DNA from: Yarrowia lipolytica
Lineage: Eukaryota; Ascomycota; Dipodascomycetes; Dipodascales
Direction: 5' to 3'
DNA length: 64,000 bases
NCBI RefSeq assembly: GCF_001761485.1
Contig: NC_090772.1
Span: 1,982,501 to 2,046,500, forward strand
In this document: in pieces, positions 10,431 to 20,526 of the stretch
Layout: every line of letters starts with the position of its first letter
Numbering within the stretch: position 1 is the stretch's first letter
The notes under the pieces: model-generated
Seen by the model: only the letters and a program-made list of their open reading frames with translations
Database searches by the model: none
What the model was told of the DNA's origin: nothing
Translations under genes and position numbers: made by a program

Positions 10431-10568
10431 GAAGTCAGAAGTCAGAAGTCGGAAGTCAGAAGTCGGAAGTCGGAAGTCCAGAAGTCATTGAAGTCATTGA
10501 AGTCATTGAAGTTGGTCAGCAGAAAGACCTCAGAAGGACTCACAAGGACCTCAGAAGGACCTCAGAAG
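10431..10568. repeat. GAAGTC-type heptamer repeats and related units
   Basis: Seven imperfect GAAGTCR units are followed by three copies of GAAGTCATT, then copies of GACCTCAGAAG. The nested pattern suggests stepwise slippage growth. Confidence 0.85.
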
Positions 10569-10908
10569 TTGGACAGTGCAAGTGGGTCAGTTAAGTACGC
10601 CGTATGTACACACTGTACACCACTGGGACGTAGTTGTAACATACAAACCAAGTCGGGGCACGACAGCACTCTTTCACCGTCGCCACAAGAATACTCAGTC
10701 TCCAGCTCTTGGCGCAAAACAAACGTTTCCGCAACAACACTGCCCATACCAAGCGCCCAGGAGCCCCACAATCCGCCAAGGCCCAGGTTGCTGCCTTATG
10801 ATGTGCTTTTTAGGTGGAACATTGACATGTGCATCTGTACTTGCAAGTCGAGTGAGGATCGAGTCCCGTAGTAGTTGGCCATGGCCGTCCTTGCCAGCAG
10901 AAGAATGG

Positions 10909-10955
10909 CACGGGAATCTACGGCGCGGGAATCCACGGCGCGGGAATCCACGGCA
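10909..10955. repeat. 15-bp GC-rich tandem repeat
   Basis: Three copies of CGGGAATCCACGGCG, with single-base differences in the first and last unit. Confidence 0.85.
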
Positions 10956-11816
10956 CGTGATCTGTCGCTGTGACCTGTCGCGGTCGCCCTCCTGACGCCC
11001 TCTCGGTTGCCTTCCACTCCCCTAACCGCCTAGCCCGGCTGAAGCCAGTTGCTCCAAAGTGTAACGTAAAAAGTTCTATTTTGAGCATTTTTTTTGCCCA
11101 TCACCGCAAGTTAAGGTTGGACTTTTTTTTCCCTGCAAAACGCTGCTGTAGCGAGATAGACAACCAGCCGCGGCAAAACCGGCCTTCTGGGGCCAAAGCG
11201 CGGATATATAGCGGTTCCCGGGACAAATATGCCCGTGATTGTACGATTTCCGTCTTTATCTGGCGATTTTGAACCCCGCAAACCCTCCAAAAACCGCAGT
11301 GTTGGGTGGTTTTGCACATTTCTAATTTTGGTTGGTATGTACGTACCATACAGACACTGCCTCCTGAGTTAAATATGTGAAACGCGTGAAATTTGAGGTG
11401 GAGCTGGCGGTGATTGGGACGGATGGAATTGAGGCGAGGAGGTCGGCGGCAGGCGGCTGGTCACGTCAAGTCCTGATTACGTGCCTTGTCGGTCGCCTCC
11501 CCGACTCCGCCTCATCCCCTTCCCCATCGTCGCCCATATCTCCGACATATCCCACATCATGTCTCCGCCCTCTAGTGCTAGCCACCATTAGCTCCAACAG
11601 TGCACCCTACATAGTGGGTAGGAAGAGAGACCCCCAAGCCAAGTACAAAGTGCAAAGTAGACTAGGAGCGCAGCTAAACTTGTGCGCGTTACGTTAAAGT
11701 TGCTGCTGTGTGACACCTAAGTCAAAGTAGTAATACACACCACATTACGGCCTCCTTCTCCTCCACACACCACACTACCACCACCACACACTCGCTACCC
11801 ACCACCCACCGTGATA

Positions 11817-13793
11817 ATGCGAAATCTGACAGGGGAGCCGGAAAACCCGTTTGACCAGCAGTCGTACCAGTCATCGGACGAGCGGTCGCACGGGTCGGGC
11901 GACTACCTATACCCCGAAAACGACAGCTACCACGACGTTACCAGCCAGACGGACACGCCAAACCCCAGCGGCACCGAACATCTGATGCCGCAGGTGCCCA
12001 GCCGGGCCACAAAGCCGTACTTTGACAGCAACCACGACGGCGCCTCGTCACGACAACATCTGGTGGACCGATCTTCATCTTCGGGCTCACTGGCAGGCAT
12101 GGGCGGAAGCATGACGCCCAACGGGTTTGATCGGTACCCGGACCGGATTTCCTCGGTCAACATTCGATCTGCCACAGCGTCCGAGGTCGGCTCCATCTCG
12201 GAGAATGATGACAACCCGTTTGTGGTGAACGCAGACTTTTCGCCGTTTGGCGGCTACCCAGCATCGTCCTTCCCCCTGCACATTGACGAGAAGGAGCAGG
12301 ACGATTATCTACACAACCCGGACCCGGTGCTGGACCAGGAGATGGACAAGCGGTGCCAGTGCCAGAAAATGGACCGCCGGGGAATCTCGTCGCTCATCGC
12401 CTTCATTCTGCTCATTGGCGGCCTGATTGTTGTCTTCATCGTTCTGCCCATCCTCACTTACTCCGGAGTCACTGAACGAGTGGCACACCCCGTCGTGCAC
12501 AGGGAGGTCGAGGTGCTGTCGGCATACCAATTCCCCCAGCTCTCGTTCCGAAAGGAGCTCGTGGACCCCGATACCCCCTCTTCGGCCATGACACATACCG
12601 CCGACGACGGCTCGAAATGGGACCTCGTTTTCTCCGACGAGTTCAACATGGAAGGACGAACCTTCTACCCCAACGACGACCCCTTCTGGACCGCCGTCGA
12701 CATTCATTACGCTGCCACCAAGGATCTGGAGTGGTACGACCCCGATGCCGCCATCACCGAAAACGGAACCCTGGTGCTCCAGCTGGACGCCTTCAAGTCG
12801 CACGATCTCTACTACCGATCTGGAATGGTCCAGTCGTGGAACAAGGTCTGTTTCACTCAGGGATATATTGAGATCTCCGCGTCTCTGCCCGGCCAGGGTC
12901 GAACCCCCGGTCTGTGGCCCGGTCTCTGGACCATGGGTAACCTGGGTCGTCCCGGCTACCTGTCCACCACCGATGGTGTGTGGCCCTACGGATACAACAG
13001 CTGTGATGCCGGAATCACTCCTAACCAGTCTTCTACTGATGGTATCTCCTACCTGCCCGGTCAGCGACTTAACAAGTGTACCTGCAAGGGTGAGGAACAT
13101 CCCAATCCCGGTACTGGACGAGGAGCTCCCGAGATTGATGCTCTTGAAGGTTCCGTCGGCCCCAAGGTCGGTGTTGCTTCCCAGTCTCTTCAGGTCGCTC
13201 CCTTTGATATTTGGTACATTCCCGACTACAACTTCATTGAAATCTACAACGCCTCCGTCACCTCCATGAACACATACGCCGGAGGTATGTTCCAGCAGGC
13301 CATTTCTGGTATCACCATGCTCAACAACGACTGGTATGATGTGGTCAGTGTGGAAGGCCAGGACGAGTCCGAGCTGCATTACCAAACGTTCGGTTTCGAG
13401 TATCTCAACGATGACGACAAGGGCTACATCAAGTGGTTTGTGGGCCAGGACCCTACCTTCAACCTCCACGGCTACGCCCTGGGTCCCAACGGTAACGTGG
13501 GACGACGAGACATTTCCAAGGAGCCCATGTCCATCATTATGAACCTGGGTCTGTCCAATTCTTGGACCTACATTGACTGGCCCGCTCTTAATTTCCCCTC
13601 TAAGCTGCGAATTGATTACGTTCGAATCTACCAGCCCTCCGATCAGCACAGTATCACCTGTGACCCGGACGACTACCCTACCTACGACTACATTGAGAAG
13701 CACAAGAACGCGTACGAGAACGCCAACTTGACCCTGTGGACCGATGCCGGTTACACCTTCCCCCAAAACACCCTGATGCACAGTTGCACTTAG
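11817..13793 (+). CDS. KRE6: Kre6/Skn1-family beta-1,6-glucan synthesis protein
   Basis: 658 residues. Type II membrane protein of the secretory pathway needed to make cell-wall beta-1,6-glucan. The N-terminal 185 residues are cytosolic, Ser/Pro/Asp-rich. One transmembrane segment lies at about 189-213 (SLIAFILLIGGLIVVFIVLP). The lumenal SKN1/GH16-like domain begins near WDLVFSDEFN and contains WPGLWTMGNLGRPGY and the GH16-type catalytic motif EIDALE at 439-444. The C-terminus has the conserved Cys-bearing tail. The first ATG is at 11817; the preceding GTG codons are not used. S. cerevisiae has two paralogues, Kre6 and Skn1 (about 720 and 770 residues); this could be orthologous to both. Codon bias is strong, indicating good expression. 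Confidence 0.93.
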   Translation: MRNLTGEPENPFDQQSYQSSDERSHGSGDYLYPENDSYHDVTSQTDTPNPSGTEHLMPQVPSRATKPYFDSNHDGASSRQHLVDRSSSSGSLAGMGGSMTPNGFDRYPDRISSVNIRSATASEVGSISENDDNPFVVNADFSPFGGYPASSFPLHIDEKEQDDYLHNPDPVLDQEMDKRCQCQKMDRRGISSLIAFILLIGGLIVVFIVLPILTYSGVTERVAHPVVHREVEVLSAYQFPQLSFRKELVDPDTPSSAMTHTADDGSKWDLVFSDEFNMEGRTFYPNDDPFWTAVDIHYAATKDLEWYDPDAAITENGTLVLQLDAFKSHDLYYRSGMVQSWNKVCFTQGYIEISASLPGQGRTPGLWPGLWTMGNLGRPGYLSTTDGVWPYGYNSCDAGITPNQSSTDGISYLPGQRLNKCTCKGEEHPNPGTGRGAPEIDALEGSVGPKVGVASQSLQVAPFDIWYIPDYNFIEIYNASVTSMNTYAGGMFQQAISGITMLNNDWYDVVSVEGQDESELHYQTFGFEYLNDDDKGYIKWFVGQDPTFNLHGYALGPNGNVGRRDISKEPMSIIMNLGLSNSWTYIDWPALNFPSKLRIDYVRIYQPSDQHSITCDPDDYPTYDYIEKHKNAYENANLTLWTDAGYTFPQNTLMHSCT

Positions 13794-14368
13794 GCGGGGG
13801 GCCCAGTGGAGGAACCAACATACATGAGTCGCCCAAAAACGACTCCTTTTTATAGAGTACATTAAGCATTAACGGTAACAAGAGTGCGTAGACAGGCTAC
13901 AAGTAGCCAAATATGGGAATTGGTAGTGCTATTTCTAGATCCCCAATGGTTTGTAAATAGATCAAGTACTGTGGTAAAAAGGAAGCTATAAAGGCCGGGG
14001 CGATTAGTCATGCGTTAGCTGCTCTACAGCTGCTCTAGGTTTTTATTCTCTTTTATTCTCTTTTATTCTCTTCTATTCTCGTATTTTTTTTTCTGCATTT
14101 TATTTTATTTTGTTACTCTTATATTCACACTCTAACTAAACAGTTGCTATTTCTGAATCTACGGTAACTCCATTTCTACCTGTCAGAAGTGAGATTTGAA
14201 AAAACAATCGGGTCATTCTCGACCAAATTATGAAGATGACGTTTTATTTGATCCTATAATTCCGCGATATCACTCGTTTCGAGCAGCTTCAGAATTTGAA
14301 AATAGGGTTCACACGTGACATTTTTGGCCCATTGTGTATGAAATTTCATTTGGGACGGCAACTTGTCT
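13794..14368. other. intergenic region between KRE6 and tRNA-Val
   Basis: 3' flank of the KRE6-like gene, a 10-bp repeat (14040-14080) and a T-rich tract. No gene seen. Confidence 0.55.
14040..14080. repeat. 10-bp tandem repeat TTTTATTCTC
   Basis: Four head-to-tail copies, the last with one change (TTCTATTCTC). Confidence 0.9.
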
Positions 14369-14442
14369 GGTTTCTTGGTCTAGTTGGTCATGGCATCTGC
14401 TTAACACGCAGAACGTCGGCAGTTCGATCCTGCCAGAAATCA
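14369..14442 (+). tRNA. tRNA-Val(AAC)
   Basis: The acceptor stem GGTTTCT pairs with AGAAATC (one G-U), discriminator A at 14442. D-arm TGGTCTAGTTGGTCA, anticodon stem TCTGC/GCAGA with loop TTAACAC giving anticodon AAC, and T-arm GGCAG TTCGATC CTGCC all fold well. 74 nt, no intron. AAC becomes IAC and reads the common Val codons GTT and GTC. Confidence 0.95.
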
Positions 14443-14443
14443 C

Positions 14444-14449
14444 TTTTTT
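14444..14449 (+). terminator. Pol III terminator of tRNA-Val
   Basis: A run of six T residues begins two bases after the tRNA. Confidence 0.9.
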
Positions 14450-15175
14450 GCTGTTCCCGACACCATCCGCTAGTATATAAGTTAGATGCCTGCGTGCTCG
14501 AGAATATGGATGCCAACTCTGCGCTTGAGTCTGTCTTCGTGTTCTTTTTGAATTTGATCTTCGTGAGGTGTATTTTGTTTACTTGATGAGGTGTGATTTC
14601 GAGTGACTGTGGAGAATAGAGTCCTATGGCGGCAGCATTCGGCATTCTCGTCGACCGTCCTCCGCTCCGCACAGTACATACGGTACTCAGAGTGCCATCG
14701 ACTCCAACGGTTACACATGCACCTGTCACACTACCACTACCAATACCGCAGCTGTATCGTATGTACTGGTAAATGCCTTCCGAAACCTTTCTTGTTGGCT
14801 CTGACTTCAGCTTAGACTCCCGAGGAACGGCCCAGTGTTTGGCAGGTTGTCCGCGGAGGAAGAGGCAGATTTGGACTTGCAAAGTTCCATGGAGAGCGGC
14901 AGTGGCAGTGTTTGTATATGCGGAACTTGTACGATTACTTGTACGTGTACTCGTACATCGATCTGGTCCGTGGAACAGACTAAGCGGACAAGATAGCGAT
15001 GAAAGATGAGTGTTGGTGAGAAGAGTCGGTAGTTGACTAAAAACCGCATTACAACAAGAGGCATGTATAGCCAGAGGTGAATAGAATGTCCAAAGTTGTC
15101 AAGGCAACCATGGTTTCTGTAGAAGAAACTGGCCAGGCGTCCAGTACCCATATTTCGAGTCTGCTTGACAAGACA

Positions 15176-15212
15176 TGTGTAGGTGTAGATGTAGGTGTAG
15201 ATGTAGGTGTAG
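15176..15212. repeat. 12-bp tandem repeat GTAGGTGTAGAT
   Basis: About three copies of a 12-bp unit that is itself built from GTAGGT/GTAGAT hexamers. Confidence 0.85.
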
Positions 15213-15540
15213 GCGGTACGACGAGGTCAGTCCAACCCTCCATTCCCTGTACTCATAGGTACACGAGTCTGACTTCAAAAAATACCTCCTACGGTGCCTG
15301 ACTGGAGACAGTGAGACCCTAACGAAACATTTCAGAATGAACTTTCATCTGTCATCGCTTCCAGCAGGGTCTCTCTACGCCTATTGTGCGGGTCTGTCGT
15401 CCTTCTGCAACGTCATCTTCACATTGGAGAAGTACAATAAGACCGTAGATCGCACCAAATCTACTTGGCCCCGCTACTTTAACGTCCAACATCTCTACCC
15501 TCCACCTCCCCTTCTGCATGCAATGAGACATTTACTCACA

Positions 15541-15596
15541 CTTGTCAACTAACTCAAGCCCCTTGTCAACTAACTCAAGCCTCGTCAACTAACTCC
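15541..15596. repeat. tandem repeat of TTGTCAACTAACTCAAGCC
   Basis: Three imperfect copies. Each contains CTAAC, resembling a branch site, but no CAG follows at the right spacing. Confidence 0.85.
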
Positions 15597-15865
15597 ACCA
15601 CACTACTTGAACTTTATGGCGCAGATAAGAGCCGCGTCAACCTCTTCCCATCGCGATGCAAGTCTGTGTAAATTTTATACAAAGAAGAGCAACGGAATTG
15701 CAACCAAAAGTTATCCTCATAAATCGCCTTTCCGCACACTTGTCAACGTCTCCATCTCCACCACTTCCGCATCCTCTCGTGACCACCAGCCACACGCCTG
15801 TGGGTGCCCTAACCCCCAAACCTCCCAACACGTCCTTCGGTTCTCATCACCAGGTCTCCATTGCT

Positions 15866-17668
15866 ATGCCGAAATTTAACATCAACTCGCCGAGTTTCAC
15901 TCCCAGTGTGGTGGACAAGGCGGCTATCGACTCCACGGGTCCCGCTGCGCCCGCAGCCGCGCCCGCCTTTGTGCCAGGCAAGTCGCCCATCGACCTGGAG
16001 CAGATCAAAAACAAACTGACCATCAGCAAAGACAAGAAGGAGAATGCGAAAAGCGCACTGCCCAAATTGAACCCTGCCGTGGCCGGCTTCACGCCTGGCG
16101 CGTCGGCTTCAGGCTCAACCACGCCCAAAATGGCCACAGCACCCAGCTTCCAACCCAACCAGACATCGGCCATCAACACAAACAGCAACAGCAGTGCGTC
16201 AGCAACGTCTCAGAGTGGCCCTCCCGGCGCCTCCTTTCAACCCAACCAGTCGTTCCAGCCAGGCGCAGCCTCATTCCAACCGCGTTTTCAGTCCGGACCG
16301 TCTCAAATCGAACCTGGATACGACAACTACTACGATGAAATGAGTAACGGAGCAGTCATGGCAGCAGCGCAGAACCAGCAGTTCCCCCTGCAGTACCATC
16401 TGTACGCACCCCACTACCTATCTGCATCGCGACAACGACAACTTCTGTCCCACCAGAAGACAGCAAAGGACTTCTTTCTGGACCCTCACCTCCACCAGCG
16501 CCTACACAAGCAATCCGAGGACCTGCTCAGGGTCGAGGGCTCGTCCAACCTGCCGCGGTTCGTCGACAAGTACCATTCATTGGTGTTGCTGGACTCCAAT
16601 CTCAACACCAAAGAAAACGGAGCTCCAGGAGAATCGCCTCAGTGGGTGTACAAATGCATGAACGGCAAGGACGGAAAACAGTATGCGCTACGGCGCATTC
16701 AGGGATTTGTGCTTACCAATGAACAGGCCATGACCAGCGTAAGAAAGTGGCAGAGCATTGTGCACCCTGCGTTTGTGTCTCTGTGCGAGGCCTTCACCAC
16801 CCGAGATTTTGGAGACGCGTCTCTGTGCATGATTTACGATTTTTTACCTTCGGCAGAAACGCTTTTCGACCTGCTCAACCGTGGTCAGCAGTTTTCCCGT
16901 GACGTGATCATCTCGTATCTCCTGCAACTGCTGTCTGTGCTGGATACCATTCATTCTGCTGGCTTGGCTGCCAAGACCGTGGACCCCACAAAGATTCTGG
17001 TCTGTGGCCCCGGGCGAGTCCGACTGAACTGCTGCGGACTTTATGACGTGATCAATTTTGACAAAGACGAGAACGTTACGCTTTTCCAGCAACAGGATCT
17101 TCGAAACCTCGGTCTGCTGGTCCTCTGCTTGGCATGCAACTCTGTGGAGGCCACTAAGAATGTTGAGCAGAGTCTCACTCGTCTTGACAGTGAACTTCAG
17201 GAGATTGTGCAGTATCTGCTGTCTTCCAACACATCCAAGACTGCCTCTAGAGTGCTGGCATCTCTAACTCCTCTTCTGACGGCCACGTTCAATGAGTCTC
17301 TCAACACCAACGATTCTCTGGAACACGAGTTGCGTCGAGAGCTGGAAAACGGACGGTTGGTGCGGCTCATGGCCAAGCTCAACTTCATTACTGAGCGGCC
17401 CGGGCCTGATCCAGAAATGTCCCAGCAGTGGTCCGAGACTGGAGATCGGTATTTGATCAAGTTATTCAGAGACTATGTTTTCCATCAGCAGGACGAGATG
17501 GGTAAGCCGGTTATGGATCTGGGTCATGTTGTGCGAACGCTGAACAAGCTGGACGCCGGAATTGATGAGAGAATCACTCTGATCAGCAGGAACGGACAGA
17601 ACTGTCTTATTGTGTCCTTCAAGGACCTGAAGCAGTGTATCGAGAGTGCGTTGAGGGATCTCGAGTAG
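15866..17668 (+). CDS. PAN3: PAN2-PAN3 deadenylase subunit Pan3
   Basis: 600 residues. Regulatory subunit of the poly(A)-trimming nuclease in the cytoplasm; it binds poly(A)-binding protein and docks Pan2. The PABP-binding PAM2 motif is [10 protein letters not shown] at about 68-77. The middle region is disordered and rich in FQPNQ/FQPG repeats. A pseudokinase domain follows from about residue 230 (with [16 protein letters not shown]), then a coiled coil and the C-terminal knob ending in [21 protein letters not shown]. The ATG before [13 protein letters not shown] was chosen because the upstream in-frame stretch (to 15656) is low-complexity and family-unlike. The N-terminal CCCH zinc finger common in fungal Pan3 is not visible in this ORF or just upstream. 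Confidence 0.9.
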
Positions 17669-18246
17669 AGGAGGCAAGTGTTGCAGATGGCTGGATCGGT
17701 TGGTCGTTCTCTCTGGCATGCTGCTCTGGACTACATCGGCTGAGGGTGCGCGCTCATGTGTTCAGATCTAGGTGATGCAGGGCAACATTTACTGGTACTG
17801 GGCATGGTGGAGAGTGTGTGGCAACCAGAACGAGTTGGAGTGATGATGTAATGAATGATTTGAAAATGACTGAGGTGGTGGTTGGTAGAATGTGGCCAGG
17901 TACTGTATATATGTAGATGAACTGTAAGGTGGCGATGCACGACAAGCGGTGTAGGAGTACCGAGTAATTGTACATGGTTGCTTACGGGAGCCAAAGTTCA
18001 CAGGTATGTATGGAGCATGATCTATAGGGGTGGGAAAGAAAAGTAGATTAGTTGAGTTATCTGGAGTTGTTTGGTTGCCCCTAAGCTGTCAAAATTGGAC
18101 ATTATATTCATCTAGAGGCGCTTTAAGAGATTGCCGCACTCAGATAGTATCATTTGGGCAATTTTTTTCGGTTTTTTTTTCTTTTCTTCGGCCTCTTCTG
18201 TTTTTACGCCTTCTGTAAGTCCAACCGACCTCGGACTCCACATTGG
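17669..18246. other. intergenic region between PAN3 and tRNA-Leu copy 2
   Basis: No gene seen. T-rich tract near 18165-18185. The tRNA leader again contains CGGACTCCACA. Confidence 0.55.
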
Positions 18247-18342
18247 GGCAACCTGGCCGAGTGGTCTAAGGCGCCAGGTTCAGGAGACTGAATCAATATC
18301 CTGGTCTCTTCGGAGGCGAGAGTTCGAATCTCTCGGTTGTCA
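18247..18342 (+). tRNA. tRNA-Leu(CAG), intron-containing, copy 2
   Basis: Identical in all 96 bases to the copy at 3291-3386, including the 14-nt intron (18285-18298) and anticodon CAG at 18281-18283. The two genes also share an 11-base leader motif and the first two trailer bases, but otherwise have different flanks. This fits concerted evolution or a dispersed duplication of a short segment. Confidence 0.95.
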
Positions 18343-18693
18343 GCAGCAGAGCGTGAGCTCTTCTTTTTTTTCTTCTTCCTCTCTCTTTCTCATTGGAAAT
18401 TTTTTTTTTTTGGTGAGACTCAACGCAGGTAGGTGTGTTTACCCAAGTGACAAACAGTTGCAGTATCTGTTATAGTACTTCATTTAAGAACAACCCCGTG
18501 GGCCACTGTCCATATCAGTCACGTGTCACTCGCAATGTACTTATGTAGCGGAACAGATGCAAGCAGCACTCTCCTGTTTGATCACCACCTCAGACCTATT
18601 CTATATGTCCAATAGTGGATGAGGTGGGCATTCATGTTAGGATATGTCGATATCGTCTCATTTGACACTGTCAGTGGGCGTTTACAACTGTCC
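18343..18693. other. intergenic region between tRNA-Leu and the PrpF-like gene
   Basis: T-rich tract near 18398-18411, one TCACGTG box near 18520. No gene seen. Confidence 0.55.
18364..18371 (+). terminator. Pol III terminator of tRNA-Leu copy 2
   Basis: A run of eight T residues 22 bases after the tRNA. Confidence 0.8.
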
Positions 18694-19854
18694 TTAAACG
18701 TAAACATGCCCATCCATCAACCGTCTCGCAGTTCTGATCAAACTCGCTGCAGCCGCCTGTTTTCCATCGTCCTCCAACACACCACCCGTCACAAGCAGCC
18801 CCGAAGTATGGCCGACCCTGAGCATACCATCTGGGGTCTTTGTGGCCATCTCGTTCACCACCGACCCCTCCAACAGCGCAGCAATACCAATGGCCACAGC
18901 TCCAGTACCAGTGTATGCTCCGTGCGGAATTCCCATTGAGAAAATACGGGCAGTCACGTCAATATCTGTTGCTTCCATGGTTTCTCCATCCAGTCGCCTG
19001 TACGTTTGGGGCTTGGATACAAACGACACCTTTGGAGTAGCTGGTCGTTTCGCAGCATCTTCTGGAGTGTCAACAAGACCCATAGTGTAAGCGCCCTGTT
19101 GTCGAATGTCTTCAATTTTTGCGAGAAACTTGGGATCCGACAGCTGAGGAGGCAGCTCCGTTCCTTTCAGACCGAGATCAGCTGCTCTCACAAACACCGT
19201 GGGGTTACCTGCATTGACCAGAGAAGCCTCGATTGTAGATCCGTCTTTGAGAGTCAGTGTGTCGATAGCGTTGTCTGTAGGAAGTGTTTTTCCCGACGAG
19301 GGCTTCAGAAAGTCGATTCGGAACGCCCTGGCTGTACCGGAGACTCCATCCAGTGTATCCTCTCCTTCATAGATGGGCAGGCCGTCCTCCTTGGAAACCG
19401 GGACATGGGCAATGATTCGCTGATCCACGTTTGTCTGCCAAATTCGCACCTTTTGGACCAGGCTGTCACCCTCTTCCTGTGGCTTCTCCTTCACCAGCCG
19501 CTCCTCAATGGCGTAATGGGCCACTGCCGCCGTCAGATTACCACAATTGCCGGTCCAGTCGATGATCGGCTTGTCGAGACTCACATGACCAAAGTTGTAG
19601 TCCACGTCGTAGGCTGCATCTTTGCTTTGGTTGATGATGACGATTTTCGACGTGCTGGATGTTGCCCCGCCCATACCGTTGAGCTGCCGTTTGTACGGGT
19701 CTGGCGAGCCAATCGCCTTCAACAGCGTCTTTTCGAGCTCGGAAAAGTCCACCGGAACGTCCTGTTTGTTGAAAAACAGCCCCTTGGACGTTCCTCCTCG
19801 CATCCAGACTGCGGCGAGCCGTTTTTGGGCGTTTCTGACAAGACTGGGGAACAT
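18694..19854 (-). CDS. PrpF-family isomerase (aconitate/methylaconitate type)
   Basis: 386 residues. PrpF/DUF453 proteins shift double bonds or invert configuration of aconitate-like tricarboxylates; bacterial PrpF is a methylaconitate isomerase and the smut fungus enzyme Adi1 is an aconitate delta-isomerase. The signature MRGGTSKG is at 18-25. Two diaminopimelate-epimerase-like folds are implied by the repeats of GN/GG loops. The residues matching the PrpF active site, Lys70 (TSSTSK) and Cys104 (GNCGN), are present. The end (GGVLEDDGK...DGHVYV) also fits. There is no clear targeting presequence, though the first 15 residues contain R/K and few acids. Substrate unproven: methylaconitate (propionate use) and trans-aconitate are both plausible. 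Confidence 0.85.
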   Translation of the reverse strand: MFPSLVRNAQKRLAAVWMRGGTSKGLFFNKQDVPVDFSELEKTLLKAIGSPDPYKRQLNGMGGATSSTSKIVIINQSKDAAYDVDYNFGHVSLDKPIIDWTGNCGNLTAAVAHYAIEERLVKEKPQEEGDSLVQKVRIWQTNVDQRIIAHVPVSKEDGLPIYEGEDTLDGVSGTARAFRIDFLKPSSGKTLPTDNAIDTLTLKDGSTIEASLVNAGNPTVFVRAADLGLKGTELPPQLSDPKFLAKIEDIRQQGAYTMGLVDTPEDAAKRPATPKVSFVSKPQTYRRLDGETMEATDIDVTARIFSMGIPHGAYTGTGAVAIGIAALLEGSVVNEMATKTPDGMLRVGHTSGLLVTGGVLEDDGKQAAAASLIRTARRLMDGHVYV

Positions 19855-20526
19855 TGCAGATGGTTGCGAGTTGCAAGACAGCTAGTCGCAAGTTTATTAG
19901 GCGAAACTGCGTGCGGCTTGGAAAATAATTTTAAAAAAAAAAAATTAAAATCGCATTTTTCACGCTAGAGCAATGGTATGGTATGGTACGGTACGTTCGT
20001 TTCCAAACTCGCAGCAGGAGATTGTGGAGAGCTGTGTATACGTAATAATTGATATGGTCAGCTGGTGGTCCAGGCAACGAACGACCTTCAAAAGATGAAG
20101 GGCACGTCGATGACAGCGTGTACCTCCAGTGTACTACTGCCTTGAACTCGACTGCTTTTACTGCTGGCTACGGAGTAAGATGGTGGAACCAGGAGATGTG
20201 GCAGTACCTACTTGGTGAACAAAAGGGTGGTTCCCTCCACTTTCTAATCAGTGGCCTGTGGCAATTATACCGTACAAGTACTTCTAACACCAGGCTGAGT
20301 GATTCTTGTAGGTGTGACTTACTAACACCAGGCTGAATTGGTTCTTGTAGGCGCGGTTCTAGGGGCAGAGTCCAAAGCACAATGTCCAGCCAGTTACTTG
20401 GTCTCTTCTTATATATTCTTGAGCTGGGTGTCCGTCCGGAGTGATGATTCTGTACGACAAGTTCTCCTCAAGGGGAGATCTGTTTCAAACACGGGAATGC
20501 TTCTGGAGAGGCAGGATGGAAAAGAT
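19855..20526. other. intergenic region
   Basis: A-rich tract near 19930-19945, TGGTACGGTACG-like short repeats near 19975-19995, and the direct repeat at 20285-20351. No gene seen. Confidence 0.5.
20285..20351. repeat. direct repeat containing splice-acceptor-like modules
   Basis: Two copies of a unit that reads CTAACACCAGGCTGA, then a variable base pair, then TTCTTGTAGG. The second copy has a full TACTAAC followed by ACCAG, like an intron 3' end of this genome. No matching GTGAGT donor was found nearby, so splicing is not claimed. Confidence 0.7.

Larger units (their letters stand above)
8151..11816. other. 3.7-kb gene-poor region
   Basis: I find no ORF with codon bias or a protein motif. 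Short ORFs around 8965-9294, 9520-9921 and 10395-10871 lack both and some begin at non-ATG codons. Repeats lie at 10431-10568 and 10909-10955. The right end is the KRE6-like gene's promoter, pyrimidine/CCA-rich just before the start. Non-coding RNA or decayed genes cannot be excluded. Confidence 0.5.
14443..15865. other. intergenic region between tRNA-Val and PAN3
   Basis: No gene supported. Two tandem repeats lie at 15176-15212 and 15541-15596, the latter in the presumed PAN3 promoter. The PAN3 frame is open upstream to 15656, but this part looks like leader sequence rather than protein. Confidence 0.5.

Noticed and set aside
12309-13862. 517-codon open frame antisense to the KRE6-like gene
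   Set aside because: It mirrors the strong codon bias of the sense gene. It has no start context, motif or family resemblance.
15656-15865. Upstream extension of the PAN3 frame by 70 codons
   Set aside because: Low-complexity, unlike Pan3 proteins, and includes the presumed leader; the ATG at 15866 fits the family better.
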